From Allodiplogaster sudhausi (taxonomy: Eukaryota; Nematoda; Chromadorea; Rhabditida; Diplogasteridae), in NCBI GenBank assembly GCA_945643635.1, contig CALZFC010000041.1, positions 3,022,501-3,086,500 of the forward strand: 64,000 nt of DNA, read 5' to 3'. This document shows, piece by piece, positions 50,821 to 62,140 of the stretch. Each line of letters starts with the position of its first letter. Within the stretch, counting starts at the first letter, position 1. The notes below the pieces were generated by a model, which worked only from the letters and a program-made list of their open reading frames with translations, had not been told where the DNA came from and did no database searches. The translations under genes and the position numbers were made by a program.

Positions 50821-53800
50821 ATGGCGGACGACTCCGATGTTTCGCCTGCTCTGCAGAGGTCCTCCCGACTCTTCTGACGAATCCCGTGGCCTTGTTCACA
50901 TTACAGATATGCGTATAGCAATCGCTTATAGTTGTAATCTCGATATGAAATAAAATAAAGTGCTTTTTATACAGATGGTGAGTAAAGGTTTTTTTGATAA
51001 AAAAAAATATATATATAAATGGGCCATTGATTCGTGATAAAAAATTTTATAGACGGAAATTATAAAATTAAATTAAATTAAACTTCTTTTTTTTTCGTTC
51101 AGTGTTTTCTTCGGAGTACTCGAGGATTGCGCGGCCCATCCGATGTCTGGCAGACGGTTCGCAGAGAATCGATTTCTCAAAAAAATCTTCCCTATTATTT
51201 AGCAGTTCCTAAAGTTCTATAACAGTTCTTAAGCAGTGCTATATATGACATTCTCTAATTCCTAGCGCTTTTCAGGTCTCACAACAGCCCGTTGATTGAG
51301 CAGAAGGCGCTCGATTACTGTAGCCACCGAGTCATTGCCGACCGTGGATATTCCCTCCACTCTCACATCAGCAAGTTCACTCTGGTGTGCAGCTCGCGTT
51401 CTTTTATCCCCGTCCAGCGGAATGCGCGGAGTCTAATCATTCCTCTTTCCCATTTTGACTTATCGTAATTGTGACTTGGATCTACATTGTAATATGCAAA
51501 TCAGCTCCGTCTCTAGAGATTAGTGCAAATCATTACGGTAGTAACGTCATGAGAACTTTAATCACAATTATCGCCTCATGTTCATGCAAATTGAGATAAT
51601 AGCATAACACAAAGAAGCGGAACTTTTGACCTCTTCAGAATAGTCTTTTTTTTTGAAATGCAATGAATCATCTCATGTAGACGATCGCCTTCTTTCGCAT
51701 TGCCGATGAGAAGAAGCATCCGCCGTCGACTCTGAAGAACTCTCGAGACGCGCTCTTCATCTTGTTCGCTGAAGACCACCACAACAACATCCACAACCGC
51801 CCCGTGAGGAAATAAAAACCCAATTTTTTTTGCCACCTAAAATTAATTTAAATAATATTCAAAGTATATGAAATAAAAAAGATTTTTAAATTAATTAATT
51901 TTAAATTTAAATCATCGCCACTTCAGCAAGTTGTCTGGCCGCAGCTTGCGCATCTCTTCAAAGCAGCCGACGACGAGAACGACCACTCACTCCTCGATCG
52001 ACTTTGCAGAGTGATCGTACTTCAAAAGAAGGGCTGCAGCGAGTGCACTGCAGACATTGTCAGATGGAATAACTAGAAATGGTTGAGGAGGGAAACGACC
52101 GATCGAGGAGAGAAGAACGTCTAACAATGAGAATGAGGGAGAGAGAATAACGAGAAAAAATAAGTATATTAAATAAAACCATATAAAAATAGATGTGTAA
52201 CTGTATAAATAAAAATGTTTGCTTAAATATCTTCCACTCTTCAGCAGTATCATCTACTGGACACGTTGCCTGTCGCTCTGCTGCGCAGATTCTCGCGCAT
52301 GGCTGACTCGCCCTTCCAGGACAAAGAAGATCTGGACGCGTCACTCGCGCTGCTCAAAGATCACTCTGACAGATTTGGAGAAAACGAAGTGGCAAAGGTT
52401 GCAAATGAGACAGGGAGCGCTGGAAATTGATGTGGATATCCTTGGGGTGGAAGAAAATTTGAATGGAGAATAAATCGCCCCCATCCGAGGACCTTGGTTA
52501 TTCTTTTCTTCCAGTTGGCTCAAGACCTTTGGGGCTGGCCAGTCGGCCAGTCTTCGCCAACGTCAACTTCGAGAGCGCCAAGGTGATGGCAGCCTTCCTT
52601 CGATTTGCAACCAAGGACGTTCGTTCGTGGATTATTGATCCCTCAACCTCTGCCTATCTCTCTCTATCTCTCGCTTTTTCTCAATATCTCTCTCTATCTC
52701 TATCTATCTCTCTCTATTTCTCTCGTTCTTTCTCAATATCTCCCTATCTCTCTCTCTTTCTCTATTTATCTCGCTCTCTATCTCTCTCTCTCGCTCTCAT
52801 TCTCCCAAAACTTCTAGAATGACTTTGCGATATGTTTCGCCAAGTCTCTGATCTCTGACCAGCGGGCCAGCATCTTCATTGTGAATTCCATCTAAGACAA
52901 GAATGACTGCATCGCCGGGTTTTTTTTTTAAATATTTTTTCTCTTCTTTACTACCCCATTCTACTCTTTGTGCTCCTGGTCTTATTGAGATCCCTAGAAA
53001 TTAAAAGGGAGAGGATGGAGTGACTGGGATGGCCGAAAAGTTAGAAGAAGACACGCATTGTGCAGAAGCATCGCTTACCTTCTCTGGCACCTGCTGGTAC
53101 TACATCCTGGCTCTGAATTCTTCATCGAAAATGGCTTCCCCCACCTTCTCATCGACGCCGTCCGCAAGCGACTCGAGCAGGGCCGTCTCCGTTGGCAGAG
53201 GAGCCACGTAAACTCGTCCTAGTTTACCGTAGCCCCGCCCACTCATACCGTAGCCCCGCCCACTCATACCGTAGCCACACCCACTCATACCGTAGCCCGC
53301 CCACTCATACCGTAGCCCCGCACACTCATACCGTAGCCCCGCCCACTCATACCGTAGCTCCGCCAACTCATACCGTAGTCCCATCCACTCATATCGAAGC
53401 CCCACCCACTCATATGGTGACCCGCCCACTCATACCGTAGCCCCGCCCACTCATACCGTAGCCCCGCCTACTCATACCGTAGCCCCGCAGACTCATACCG
53501 TAGCCCCGCCCACTCATACCGTAACCCCGCCAACTCATACCGTAGTCCCATCAACTCATACCGAAGCCAGACCCACTCATACGGTAGACCCGCCCACTCA
53601 TACCGTAGCCCCGCCAACTCATACCGTAGTCCCATCCACTCATACCGAAGCCCCACCCACTCATTCCAAAGCCCCACTCACTCATACGGTAGACCCGCCC
53701 ACTCATACTTTAGCCCCGCCCACTCATACCGTATCCACGCCCACACAAACCATTGCTCCGCACATTCCTAACGTATACCAGCCAATTTGTAACTGTAGCC

Positions 53801-56041
53801 CTACCGTAATCCCTCCCATTTATACCTAAGCCTATATCTCATACCTTACGTTGCTTCATTAAGCCATTCAGGGGTTCGATTGTCGCGCCTGCCGTGATTT
53901 GTCTTACGTGGGAGTGGAATTCTGCAAATCCATACTCAGGAGCTGCTCGGCTATTGTCGTGACACTCGCAAAGGAGAACGCTGTCGGCACATTCGTCAAG
54001 GTTCTATAGCATACATGGGTATATGCATATACAAGAGAAAAAACGGCGTGCATGTATGTAGATACCTTTTGCGCAAATGTGCATAATGGGTCGAAAACGC
54101 GGAAAACGCCTTTTTTTTAGTTGGCACCGTCATATATTGCCTACATATGTACATACATATCCGCAAAGTTGAATGACCGAGCAGGAGGAAGTGCTGCCTG
54201 GTCTCGTGGACGCGACCATTCGCCGCTTTGAGTGCATGGACGAAATGCCGTATTGCGTGGACGAAGACGTCGACGCGGCACTCCGACTCGTCAACTGTCA
54301 CTTTCGCAGCAAGGCACACAACGATGGTGGCTACGAAAAAGTTAGCGGTGCACACAGATAAATTTCTTAATAGAAAATAAATAAACAAACTTAATAAAAA
54401 TGTGCAAGCATGACTCTAAATATTAAAAATTGAACTATATAAATGGCCACTGCCATCCTTACTGGCATTCACAAATGCATGGCATCGACCTCGCCCCAAG
54501 ATGAGCATCTCCTGACCATCGTGTCGATCATCAAAAACGCCGCACATCTCGCCGAAGATACTTACTTTCATGTTACTGTTTTTTTCTGTCTAAGAACAGA
54601 GAGTGATGAGCATAACAGTGGCGTCTGCCGGTCAACGAAGCTCGCTTCACACGCCACCTCCTGCGCGCGATCTTCTCGGATGCCACGATCACGCTCTTCT
54701 TCTCCGATGCCCTCTTCCGCCAGCGATCCTGCGCTGCTATGTGCGTTTCTGACGTTTTAATTATGTATATGACAGATCATTGCACGTTTGCTACACATTA
54801 AAAGTTAAAAATGGAATCGCTAACGTCGATTTTTTGTGCTTTTTACAAGCTTCTAATGCTGCATGTACATATATATTTGTCGTGAAGTCGTTCACATATT
54901 TGTGCTGTCACATTTTTCGTGTACGATTAATAGATGAAAAATAGGTTGATCGCGGAGAGTCTGTCGGGAGCTTTTCACTATGGCTGGTGCAGGGACTTCT
55001 TCATTGCACAGAACTTGCACGTGACACTTGTCAACAGTATCGTCGTGTTTATGAAGCAAGTCACGAAGCGGGGAGAGTCGGTGCTGTGTGTGGGTTTGTG
55101 TTCGTTTATGATGCAATTGCGTACAGTAGCCCTCATTTATCGTAGCCAATCTATGTAGTTACGGTAGCTACATATTTAATATCTTAAATATTCAGTATTT
55201 CGAGTGCAACTTCGACGACTGCTACAGCAGGCTGTTCATCAACTTCTGCCTTACTACTCTCGAACACCTCGTGACCCCCACCAGTCTCGGCGACATTTGC
55301 GATGTCAGTCACCTTTTCCTCTCTCACTTCTCGACCCAGTCGTCAAGTCTCTAAGACGTGGCCAAAATACAGCTCATCTGATAAAAATAAGCAAATTTCA
55401 AATAGGTATCATATTTTAAAAGAGAGTAACAAATGATTGACCGCGTCCAAAAATATTCTCGGTTTCCTTGAGCACGCCGACCTGACAGCGGCCGTCGTCG
55501 ACGCGGCTTTCTCCTTGTCCTTTGATTGGAACGAGGACGGAGAAGAACTAAAGGAGACGGCCGCACGCATCTTCACGCGTATTCTGGAGGAGAGCGAACG
55601 GCAGGGAAGCATCGAAGAGTCGCTCGGGAATGGTGACTCTCTTCTCTCCTCTATTTGCACAACTAGAGAAGCAGAGAAAGAGGGCGAGAGGAAGTGAGAG
55701 AGTATGAGAAAGAAAGAAAAAGATAGAGAGGATTTGAAGGAGTCTTTGATCTGCCTGCGACTCCTCTTCTGAACGGTCACCGCTTTTCTGCAGGAGTACT
55801 CGTGGCTCTACTGGAGATGGCTTATTGGCTGGATTCTCTATCGACTGAGCAGCGATCGCTTCTAGTACGGATCTTCCAGCAATTTCCGGGATGGGCCTCG
55901 AAGATCAGCGACCTCTTCGAGCCCTCTTCTGAGATTCACCAGCTGGCTATTGGCTACGCGTACTGGACCTTCACACTCTCTATTTCTCCCCTCATATATG
56001 AACACTCAATTAAGGAATCAGGGGATGCCAGAACAATATGA
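50821..56041 (+). pseudogene. Disrupted helical-repeat (HEAT/ARM-like) gene of unknown family
   Basis: Seventeen exons: 50821-50858, 51103-51156, 51276-51384, 51681-51803, 51927-52058, 52245-52397, 52515-52618, 52818-52918, 53066-53207, 53872-54000, 54185-54340, 54443-54571, 54619-54744, 54934-55080, 55196-55303, 55473-55632 and 55794-56041. All junctions agree in phase except where stated. The product is helical and Leu/Ala-rich (for example SIAYLLWHLLVLHPGSEFF, VLVALLEMAYWLDSLS), suggesting a solenoid. I cannot name the family. Three defects are visible. First, GGCCAGTC occurs twice in tandem at 52537-52552 and shifts the frame; one copy would keep it. Second, there is an in-frame TAA at 52893-52895. 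Third, no AG precedes exon 12, where AA stands at 54441-54442. Exon 16 also has only a weak acceptor. A real gene with some mis-modelled exons, or a null allele, is possible. Confidence 0.6.
53224..53745. repeat. 21-bp minisatellite, about 24 copies
   Basis: The unit TACCGTAGCCCCGCCCACTCA repeats through most of intron 9 of the helical-repeat gene, with variants such as TAGTCCCATCCACTCA and GTAGACCCGCCCACTCA. Apparent proteins on both strands here (YEWAGLRYEW type) are translation artefacts of the array. Confidence 0.92.
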
Positions 56042-56111
56042 TCTGACTAAACAAAACAAGATTGTTTAAAGTTGCTATTCTAAAACATTAATTTAAGCTC
56101 CCCTTCGCTAG

Positions 56112-57633
56112 AGAATTCCGAGTTCTTTGACCACCGCGCAGTTGAGGGAGAGTCCCTCCGCCCGGTTAGCAAATCTTCCTGACACTCTATTAATTAATTA
56201 GTTGCTGTTTTACGAGATAATTAATCTGTTGTTTTTGCAGAGCGGCGCAGCGGCCAAAGAAGACAGAGCCAGCAGTGTCCAGGCAGCTTCTGGTGAGCTC
56301 GCGTATTGAGGGGCTCATATATTGAGGGGCTTTTTCTCCGGGGATCTTTCTTCGGGTCTCTAGTATACCCTTTTGGGACCTTCAAATCATCGAATAAAAA
56401 AAATAAATTGTTTGTTTATATTTTTCTCTTCTTTCTGGAAACCTGACTTTGCCCTTAAAATGTTCCCTTAGACTCGCCCTCGCTGCCTACGAAGTATTCG
56501 ATTCGTGATCCCGGCTCAGATGGCCTTTTCTCTCTGCCGGCGGTGATTCTCTGTCTCATTACTTCTTTCCTCTCCCTCCCTGACCTCTCTTCACTCGGTG
56601 TCTCCTGCCGAGCTGCTTACGAGGTTATCGAATTATGATTTCATCATTTTTACTCTTTTCACTGAAATCTTGGTACTCGTTTATTTATTTATTTTTAATG
56701 AATCTGGGAGAATTTATTTAATATAGGTTTTTACATCTTTCATTTATTTATTTGTAAAAAAAATTTTTTTTTTAATAAAAATAAATTTTTTCACACAGCG
56801 GGTTGTGTACGCGAGAAGAGTGCCTACTCGCAGAGTGACCCACAGCGATTCGGAATGTAGACTTCAGCGGAATCGACACCCTTGGAGTCGGACAACTACA
56901 GACGGTCTTCGGGGTCAGCAACATTTTGTCTTTATCCCCTTTTGTCAAGCGAGCAGTGGAAAGATTGAAATAATTATTATAGTTAAATTATTTAATATTT
57001 GTTCTATTTGATTTAATATGCTTCGTTTGCAGCTTTAAGTTTTGCCATTTATAAAGAGATAACATAACATTTTCATTAATCCTTTGTTTTTACTCATGTA
57101 AACTCGATTCATGACTTCTTCTCGTTGAGGAGCCATTCGTGTCGGTGGAGAGTCTTTGTCTCAAGGGAGTAGTCGTCACGCCAAAGACGTGGGCGACACT
57201 CGGGTAATTCTTCCCGAACGTCCCCCATGTCTCCGTCTCACCTCATCTCGCGAACGGAGTGTCAGTTTTCTTAAGTATAGATCATGCTGTAACCAGCAAA
57301 AGTACAATTATACTATAATTACTAATTGTACTTTTTGGGTAAATAGATAATAGAGACATGAGTAAGCTATATCAATTATTGGATAGCTTGTTCAATTGAA
57401 GTAAGGGACTCAAATAGATCTTCTCCATGTGATCATTTTCTGTCTCCGTTGTTTTATCCAATCACAAGCGAATAATCTATTTCTTTTGAAGGGCTCGCCC
57501 ATTGGATCTGCTGAAGACGGCGGATATGCAGAGGAAGGCGCAGCGTGTTCAGGAGAAGCCGTTCGACGGCCTTCTCCTTACCCTCATCGCCACTTTTGAG
57601 CACCTCGAATTCTCCGAGCTCGCGGCGGCATAG
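56112..57633 (+). CDS. F-box protein (5' end not found)
   Basis: Exons 56112-56164, 56241-56292, 56472-56623, 56799-56834, 57130-57203 and 57492-57633 (TAG) join in phase. Exon 3 contains a good F-box: LPAVILCLITSFLSLPDLSS followed by LGVSCRAAYE, matching the pattern LP..IL..I.SFL...DL..L..CR. F-box proteins bind SKP1 and serve as substrate adaptors of SCF ubiquitin ligases. F-box families are large and fast-evolving in nematodes. Downstream, SLCLKGVVVTPKTWATL resembles a leucine-rich repeat, and the last exon (ARPLDLLKTADM...) is helical. No start codon was found upstream of 56112, so the first exon is missing, lost or fused to the preceding gene. The last exon and intron are duplicated inverted at 63516-64000. 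Confidence 0.55.
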
Positions 57634-57700
57634 AACGAGGTCCTTCATAATTTATCGTCCCTTTCTGCTATTTTTTGGCTCTAATCTCTAGAACAAGGGA
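57216..57700 (+). repeat. Left arm of a 485-bp (or longer) inverted repeat
   Basis: This segment matches 63516-64000 in reverse complement with no indels. I found two substitutions, at 57253 (A versus C) and 57651 (T versus C). The homology stops at 57700 on the inner side. The outer end is set only by the window edge. Confidence 0.92.
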
Positions 57701-57862
57701 AAAATGTGTATCTTCAGTATGACCTACATATTATGGCTCATGGCACCTCCACTTCTCACTCTCTCTTTCTCGCTCCCTCCTCTCTCTTTATCTCTTTACC
57801 TCCTCTCTCTCTTTCTCTCTATTTTCTCTCTCTCTCTCTATCTCTCTCTCTCTTGTTTTTAG

Positions 57863-57924
57863 GCATCCTTGAGCTGCTCGCCCTCCGATCCTGTCGATCG
57901 CCATACTTGCTCGCCATGATACTC
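57863..57924 (+). CDS. Possible exon remnant after the F-box gene
   Basis: An acceptor GTTTTTAG is followed by 20 open codons (ILELLALRSCRSPYLLAMIL) and a GTACCT donor. It is coding-like and short. A further plausible piece near 58503-58562 (HSTLHFFTAPVDED, then GTAAGA) may belong with it. No start or stop could be assigned; these may be relics of another F-box-type gene. Confidence 0.3.
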
Positions 57925-58635
57925 GTACCTTCCAAGAGATAATTCCCCTATTATTTCTCTGCTTCTCTCTATTTCTACTCGATCTCTCTCGCCCTCTCAC
58001 TCTCATCCTCTTGCCCTGTCTCATTTGATATGAATAAAGAAAGAATTATGAACATCGACAGCAACAACAGTGAGATAAACGCTGCCTGCTTAAAATCTTA
58101 AAGGAGGTATATTTTAAAGAGGAATAATTAACCTAAGCTTTTTTCGAGATGAATAAGTTCATCTTGATGTAACACATACAGTCCCACCCAGGATCTTGGT
58201 ACCAAGGATGCGTCGGACGCATCGGACGCATCCAAATGTATCCTCCTTAATAACTATTTTCCTTGGAAAGACAAAAATATTTTAACTGGTACATTAGCTC
58301 GCTCATAGAGAACTGATGCTACTGATAAAAATTTATAATGATAATAGAAAATTTCATTTCTCATATTTTTCAACGAAATTTCACCTTGACCATTATTTTG
58401 TCTCTACCCACATCCCCAAATAGTAAAATTAGAGATTGTATAATTTATAACGGAAATCGATCAATAAGACCTTATCATTCATGTTCATTAGATGAGAAAA
58501 TAATCCATCTCCGGAGCCCATTCGACATTGCACTTCTTCACCGCCCCGGTCGATGAAGATATGTAAGATTTGAAGGCAGGAACCATTTCATGATTCTAAT
58601 GAGTTACATATTCCTGCGGCCCTTCGAACATTCAT

Positions 58636-58687
58636 TTTTTCACACAGCGGGTTGTGTACGCGAGAAGAGTGCCTACTCGCAGAGTGA
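58636..58687 (+). repeat. Duplicate of the F-box gene's fourth exon
   Basis: Fifty-two bases, including the acceptor TTTTTCACACAG, the exon CGGGTTGTGTACGCGAGAAG... and the first bases of its donor, repeat 56787-56838 exactly. The homology ends within two to four bases of the donor GTGA. Flanks differ. Confidence 0.85.
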
Positions 58688-58972
58688 ATTCAGAATGCAA
58701 ACCTTCATTTTCAGTGATTTGATATTGAAATCCGAGCTAATTTGCTCTATATTAACAGAAGCTTCGTTTTCTCGCAAAAAAAGCATGAAGATGCACGACA
58801 TATGTAGGTATTTATCATTACAGTTCATTGATGTTAGTAGTGAAATGCAGAAGATTGAGTAGGGAGCGAGAGTACATCAATGTGAAGAGAGAGATTGAGG
58901 GGGTCTGGGAAGGCAACCGAGAGAGGGTCAGTCGTGGTGTCACCGTACTCTCGGAGACGACGTTTGCTGCTT

Positions 58973-61489
58973 TCAGACAACCGACTCATGAATCGACGTG
59001 GCCTTGAAGAGCTTCTTCGGCTCCGGAACCGAAGGGATAGCCTTAAATTTGGGGGGGGGGGGGTGGTGAGTTGATGGAATTTTTTTTTACTTTTGTTATA
59101 TAAAAAAATATTCAAATGATGAAAGTTTCCCATCATTTTTACAGGAATATCAAATAATAGCAAACGATTCAGTGCCATAATTCATCAACTTACCGAGGCA
59201 GTAGAGTCGAAGAAACGGTGCTGGTAGAGCTTCGCGGTATGAGGGCGCCTGATGGTGAGCAAAGGCTTGGTATGGCTGACATTGTAAATCAATAAAAGGG
59301 AAAAAATGTACCGAGGACGCATCCGAATGCGGTCGTTGTAGGCGATTCGCTGCTCGAGTTGGCGGCGGATCTGGGCGACCGAGAGGTGCGGCTCGCTGAA
59401 ATGAAGCATTTAACTGCTTAAGTGTTCTGTTTACGCTTATCTTTACTTCTTTCTCAATAATTACATCTAAAATTAAATGGCGAAACGACGTTCGAATCTC
59501 TCGACTCGAACCTCTCATCCACGGCAACCGTCGGCATCATCAGCTCCTCCCCTACCGATTTCTCTCCACGATTCTTCTCGTTTGACTTGCACTGCTTTTG
59601 CTTCGTTTCGATCACCGTGACCTTTAATAAAACATGCCCCAGCATAAATCCTTTATATTTCCTCTTGGTTGAAGTGATTGATAACTAAACTTCAAATAAG
59701 TTTAGTTTTTAACTTTCAAATCTCACTACTTCTGGGCTCTCGCTCACTTCGCACCAAGTCTCAATCATCGGCTCCTTAAAATAAATATTTGTATTTAAAT
59801 GAAAAAAGAGTATTTGCAATGAAACTATTGTCAAAAATTTTTATCAGTAAAAAGTGTCATTTGTTTTTCTGAAGGAAATCGAACCAGTTCAGGGCTGTGG
59901 CTTGCTGAGAAGGGCGAAGGCACTTCTTCGATGGTGGAGAGATTCGGCTAAAAGACGGCAAAAATAGTGACAATAGTGCAAAAATTATAGTGCCACCGTA
60001 GTAGTATCTTTCTTTGGCATAGCTTTAGGCAAGAAATTGCACTTTGTAGCGGGCAGTCTGGTCATTGGCGAAATCCTTCAGGACAGCTTCAGTGGCCAGC
60101 TCGATCGGAGAAGTGCTCGCGCCTTGTTCGGACGTCGGCGTCTCCTACGGCGAAAGGCGGAGTTACGGTAAAAATTTGTATTTTATGGTATACGGTAAGG
60201 TGGCCGATGACGTCACGCTCGTCCATGCAAGCCTTCGTGACCGTGTCATGTGAAGGAGGAGGGGTCGAGGCGAAAGGGAAGTCTACAAGAAGGTTTAAAT
60301 TGTTTAACATTTCCAAATTTCTTTTCAAAACGTAGTTATTAGCGCTTCTTTTACCATCAGTCTGCGTCTGTTGTGAGCGAATTTCCTTCGTCTTCTCATC
60401 AGCGACACGACAAAGCGACTCCCGACGAGGACTCCGCTTGCTTTCTGTCGCCTCAAAACATATTTAAACTTTTAATTTAAAAAAAAAGTTTTTATTTAAA
60501 TAAAAATTTACATTGAATAATTAAAATTATACTGACGGTGATATTTTATTTTTATTTTTAAAATTCAATAATCCTCGCGCCTGTATCAACGCGTCCCGCC
60601 AGAGCTCGATGCGATCGTTGGTGAGCACGAGCTGCACGCTGCCGAATGAGAAGCCCATCTTCAGCTGACAGCGACGCTGCCAATTTATTTATTTTTATTT
60701 TATTTTATTTTCAATATTTAGCGGTTGCATTTTTTTTTAAATAAATTTCTTAGGATTCATTATTGAAGAGGTAGAAGAAGAAACCAAATGTATTTGGAAT
60801 ATAAATGATGAGGTAGACAAACATGGGTCTTGCCGCGGAAGCTCACTTTGTCCATCTTGCAGCCGATGGAGAGAGCGTGCTGGAGATCGAGGATGAAGCC
60901 TGGAATTTTATTTTATTTTTATATAAATTTTTTCTGATCCCCTGTAAACAGTAAAAAAATAATCTGAAAATACTTTTTTGGCTTGATGCCAAACTCCTCT
61001 GACCCTTGTCATCGTGGACATAGATGATCAGGTAGCCGCGACGCGTGAGCGAGCACGCGCGCCGCTTCCAGTCGAAGACACGCGCAAAGAAGAAGCAGCT
61101 CTGCACAGAATGATGATTATTTTTTTGTTTTAATAACATAAAAAACATTGATTTTTTAAAATAGGTGTTTACTGTTTTTTGAAAATATTGTTATCGAACG
61201 GGAGCTCGAATGTGGACGGGCAGCTCGCTCTCGCAGACGCGATCACACGCACTGACGCGCCAGCGAAGCAGAGAGGGCAGAGACAATGGCTGAGAGGAGA
61301 GGGGCCGGGATTTAGGAAAGGAAAGGGGCCGGGATTTAGGAAAGGAGAGGGGCCGGGATTTAGGAAAGGAGGGGCCGGGATTTAAGAAAGGAGACCGGCA
61401 CAGAGCTTGAAGGATGATATCAATATCTCTCTGCATTTACGTATCATATCTGTCTCGCTTTGCTGTTCACACTTTGTCTCCCTCTCTTA

Positions 61490-61522
<33 letters not shown>

Positions 61523-61646
61523 TCTCTTTCTCTTTCTCTTTCTCTTTCTCTCTACCTGTACCGACCCTTAGGAAAAGCTATATGTATAATGTTCAACTGA
61601 CTTTTGACAGATTTTCGCTTATCGGCAACTGCAGCAAGTTGAACAT
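58973..61646 (-). CDS. PH-domain protein (complete, 351 aa)
   Basis: Thirteen exons agree in phase and length: 61646-61602, 61100-61004, 60899-60823, 60676-60581, 60451-60355, 60282-60194, 60144-60043, 59947-59885, 59774-59730, 59621-59512, 59395-59312, 59275-59194 and 59041-58973 (TGA). Residues about 22-105 form a pleckstrin homology domain: FDWKRRACSLTRRGYLIIYV, GFILDLQHALSIG, LVLTNDRIELWRDALIQ, ending in the characteristic helix with the invariant Trp. PH domains usually bind phosphoinositides or protein partners at membranes. The rest is Ser/Thr/Pro/Glu-rich and likely disordered, with one charged helix (QIRRQLEQRIAYNDRIR). The end is SIHESVV. The intron after exon 4 begins GC (CAG|GCGCGA). 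The first exon (MFNLLQLPISENLSK) is chosen because its GTCAGT donor fits phase 0. It faces the F-box gene tail to tail. Confidence 0.8.
61293..61393. repeat. About 24-bp tandem repeat, four copies
   Basis: GGGGCCGGGATTTAGGAAAG recurs four times with a GAGA/AAAG variable end. It lies in intron 1 of the PH-domain gene. A CT tract follows at 61480-61553. Confidence 0.9.
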
Positions 61647-62140
61647 CGCGGGAGAGAGAGAGAGCAGGCAAAGGGGGAGAGAGAAGACAAAAGAGATCTT
61701 AAGGGGCAGAGAGAAGGGGGGAGCCGACCGAGCGCCGCCGATGTCGAGTAGAGAAATGGCAGTGACCATTGCTCTCTCGCAGTGTTGATGGAAGGTGTAC
61801 TTACAACTGTATGCCCTTTTTGCTACCTTTTTATCATAGCACCTGACATTTCAGCGAAACGGAGCAATTGCGAAATTCAATATGAAAATTTTTATTGTTG
61901 TCGAGGCACGGAAACTATAGCTTTAGTGATAATAATAATTTATTACACCAAAAATAATTTGATGCGACCACACTTGAATATACCGTTATGAAAATACTCA
62001 AAACCGAGCAATTACAATGGAAAAAAGGAAGAAATAGGAATGTATCTCTTGAAAACGTACGCAAGATGTTCGAATACATTACTGATAAACCGGATAAATA
62101 ATATGGCAAGAATTAGGGAGGGGGGGAGGGGGGATGATTT
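61647..62140. other. Intergenic between PH-domain gene and the short helical gene
   Basis: This is the 5' flank of the PH-domain gene. It includes a GA tract (61650-61690) and AT-rich DNA with no supported gene. A G-rich run sits at 62117-62132. Confidence 0.5.

Noticed and set aside
50971..50983. ATACAG-ATG-GTGAGT, a possible 3-nt micro-exon or start-only exon in the helical-repeat gene
   Set aside because: It would keep frame, but three bases with consensus ends arise easily by chance and the intron is well formed without it.
53100..53677. Repeat proteins of the YEWAGLRYEW type
   Set aside because: These are the 21-bp minisatellite (a multiple of three) read in frame. They lie inside an intron.
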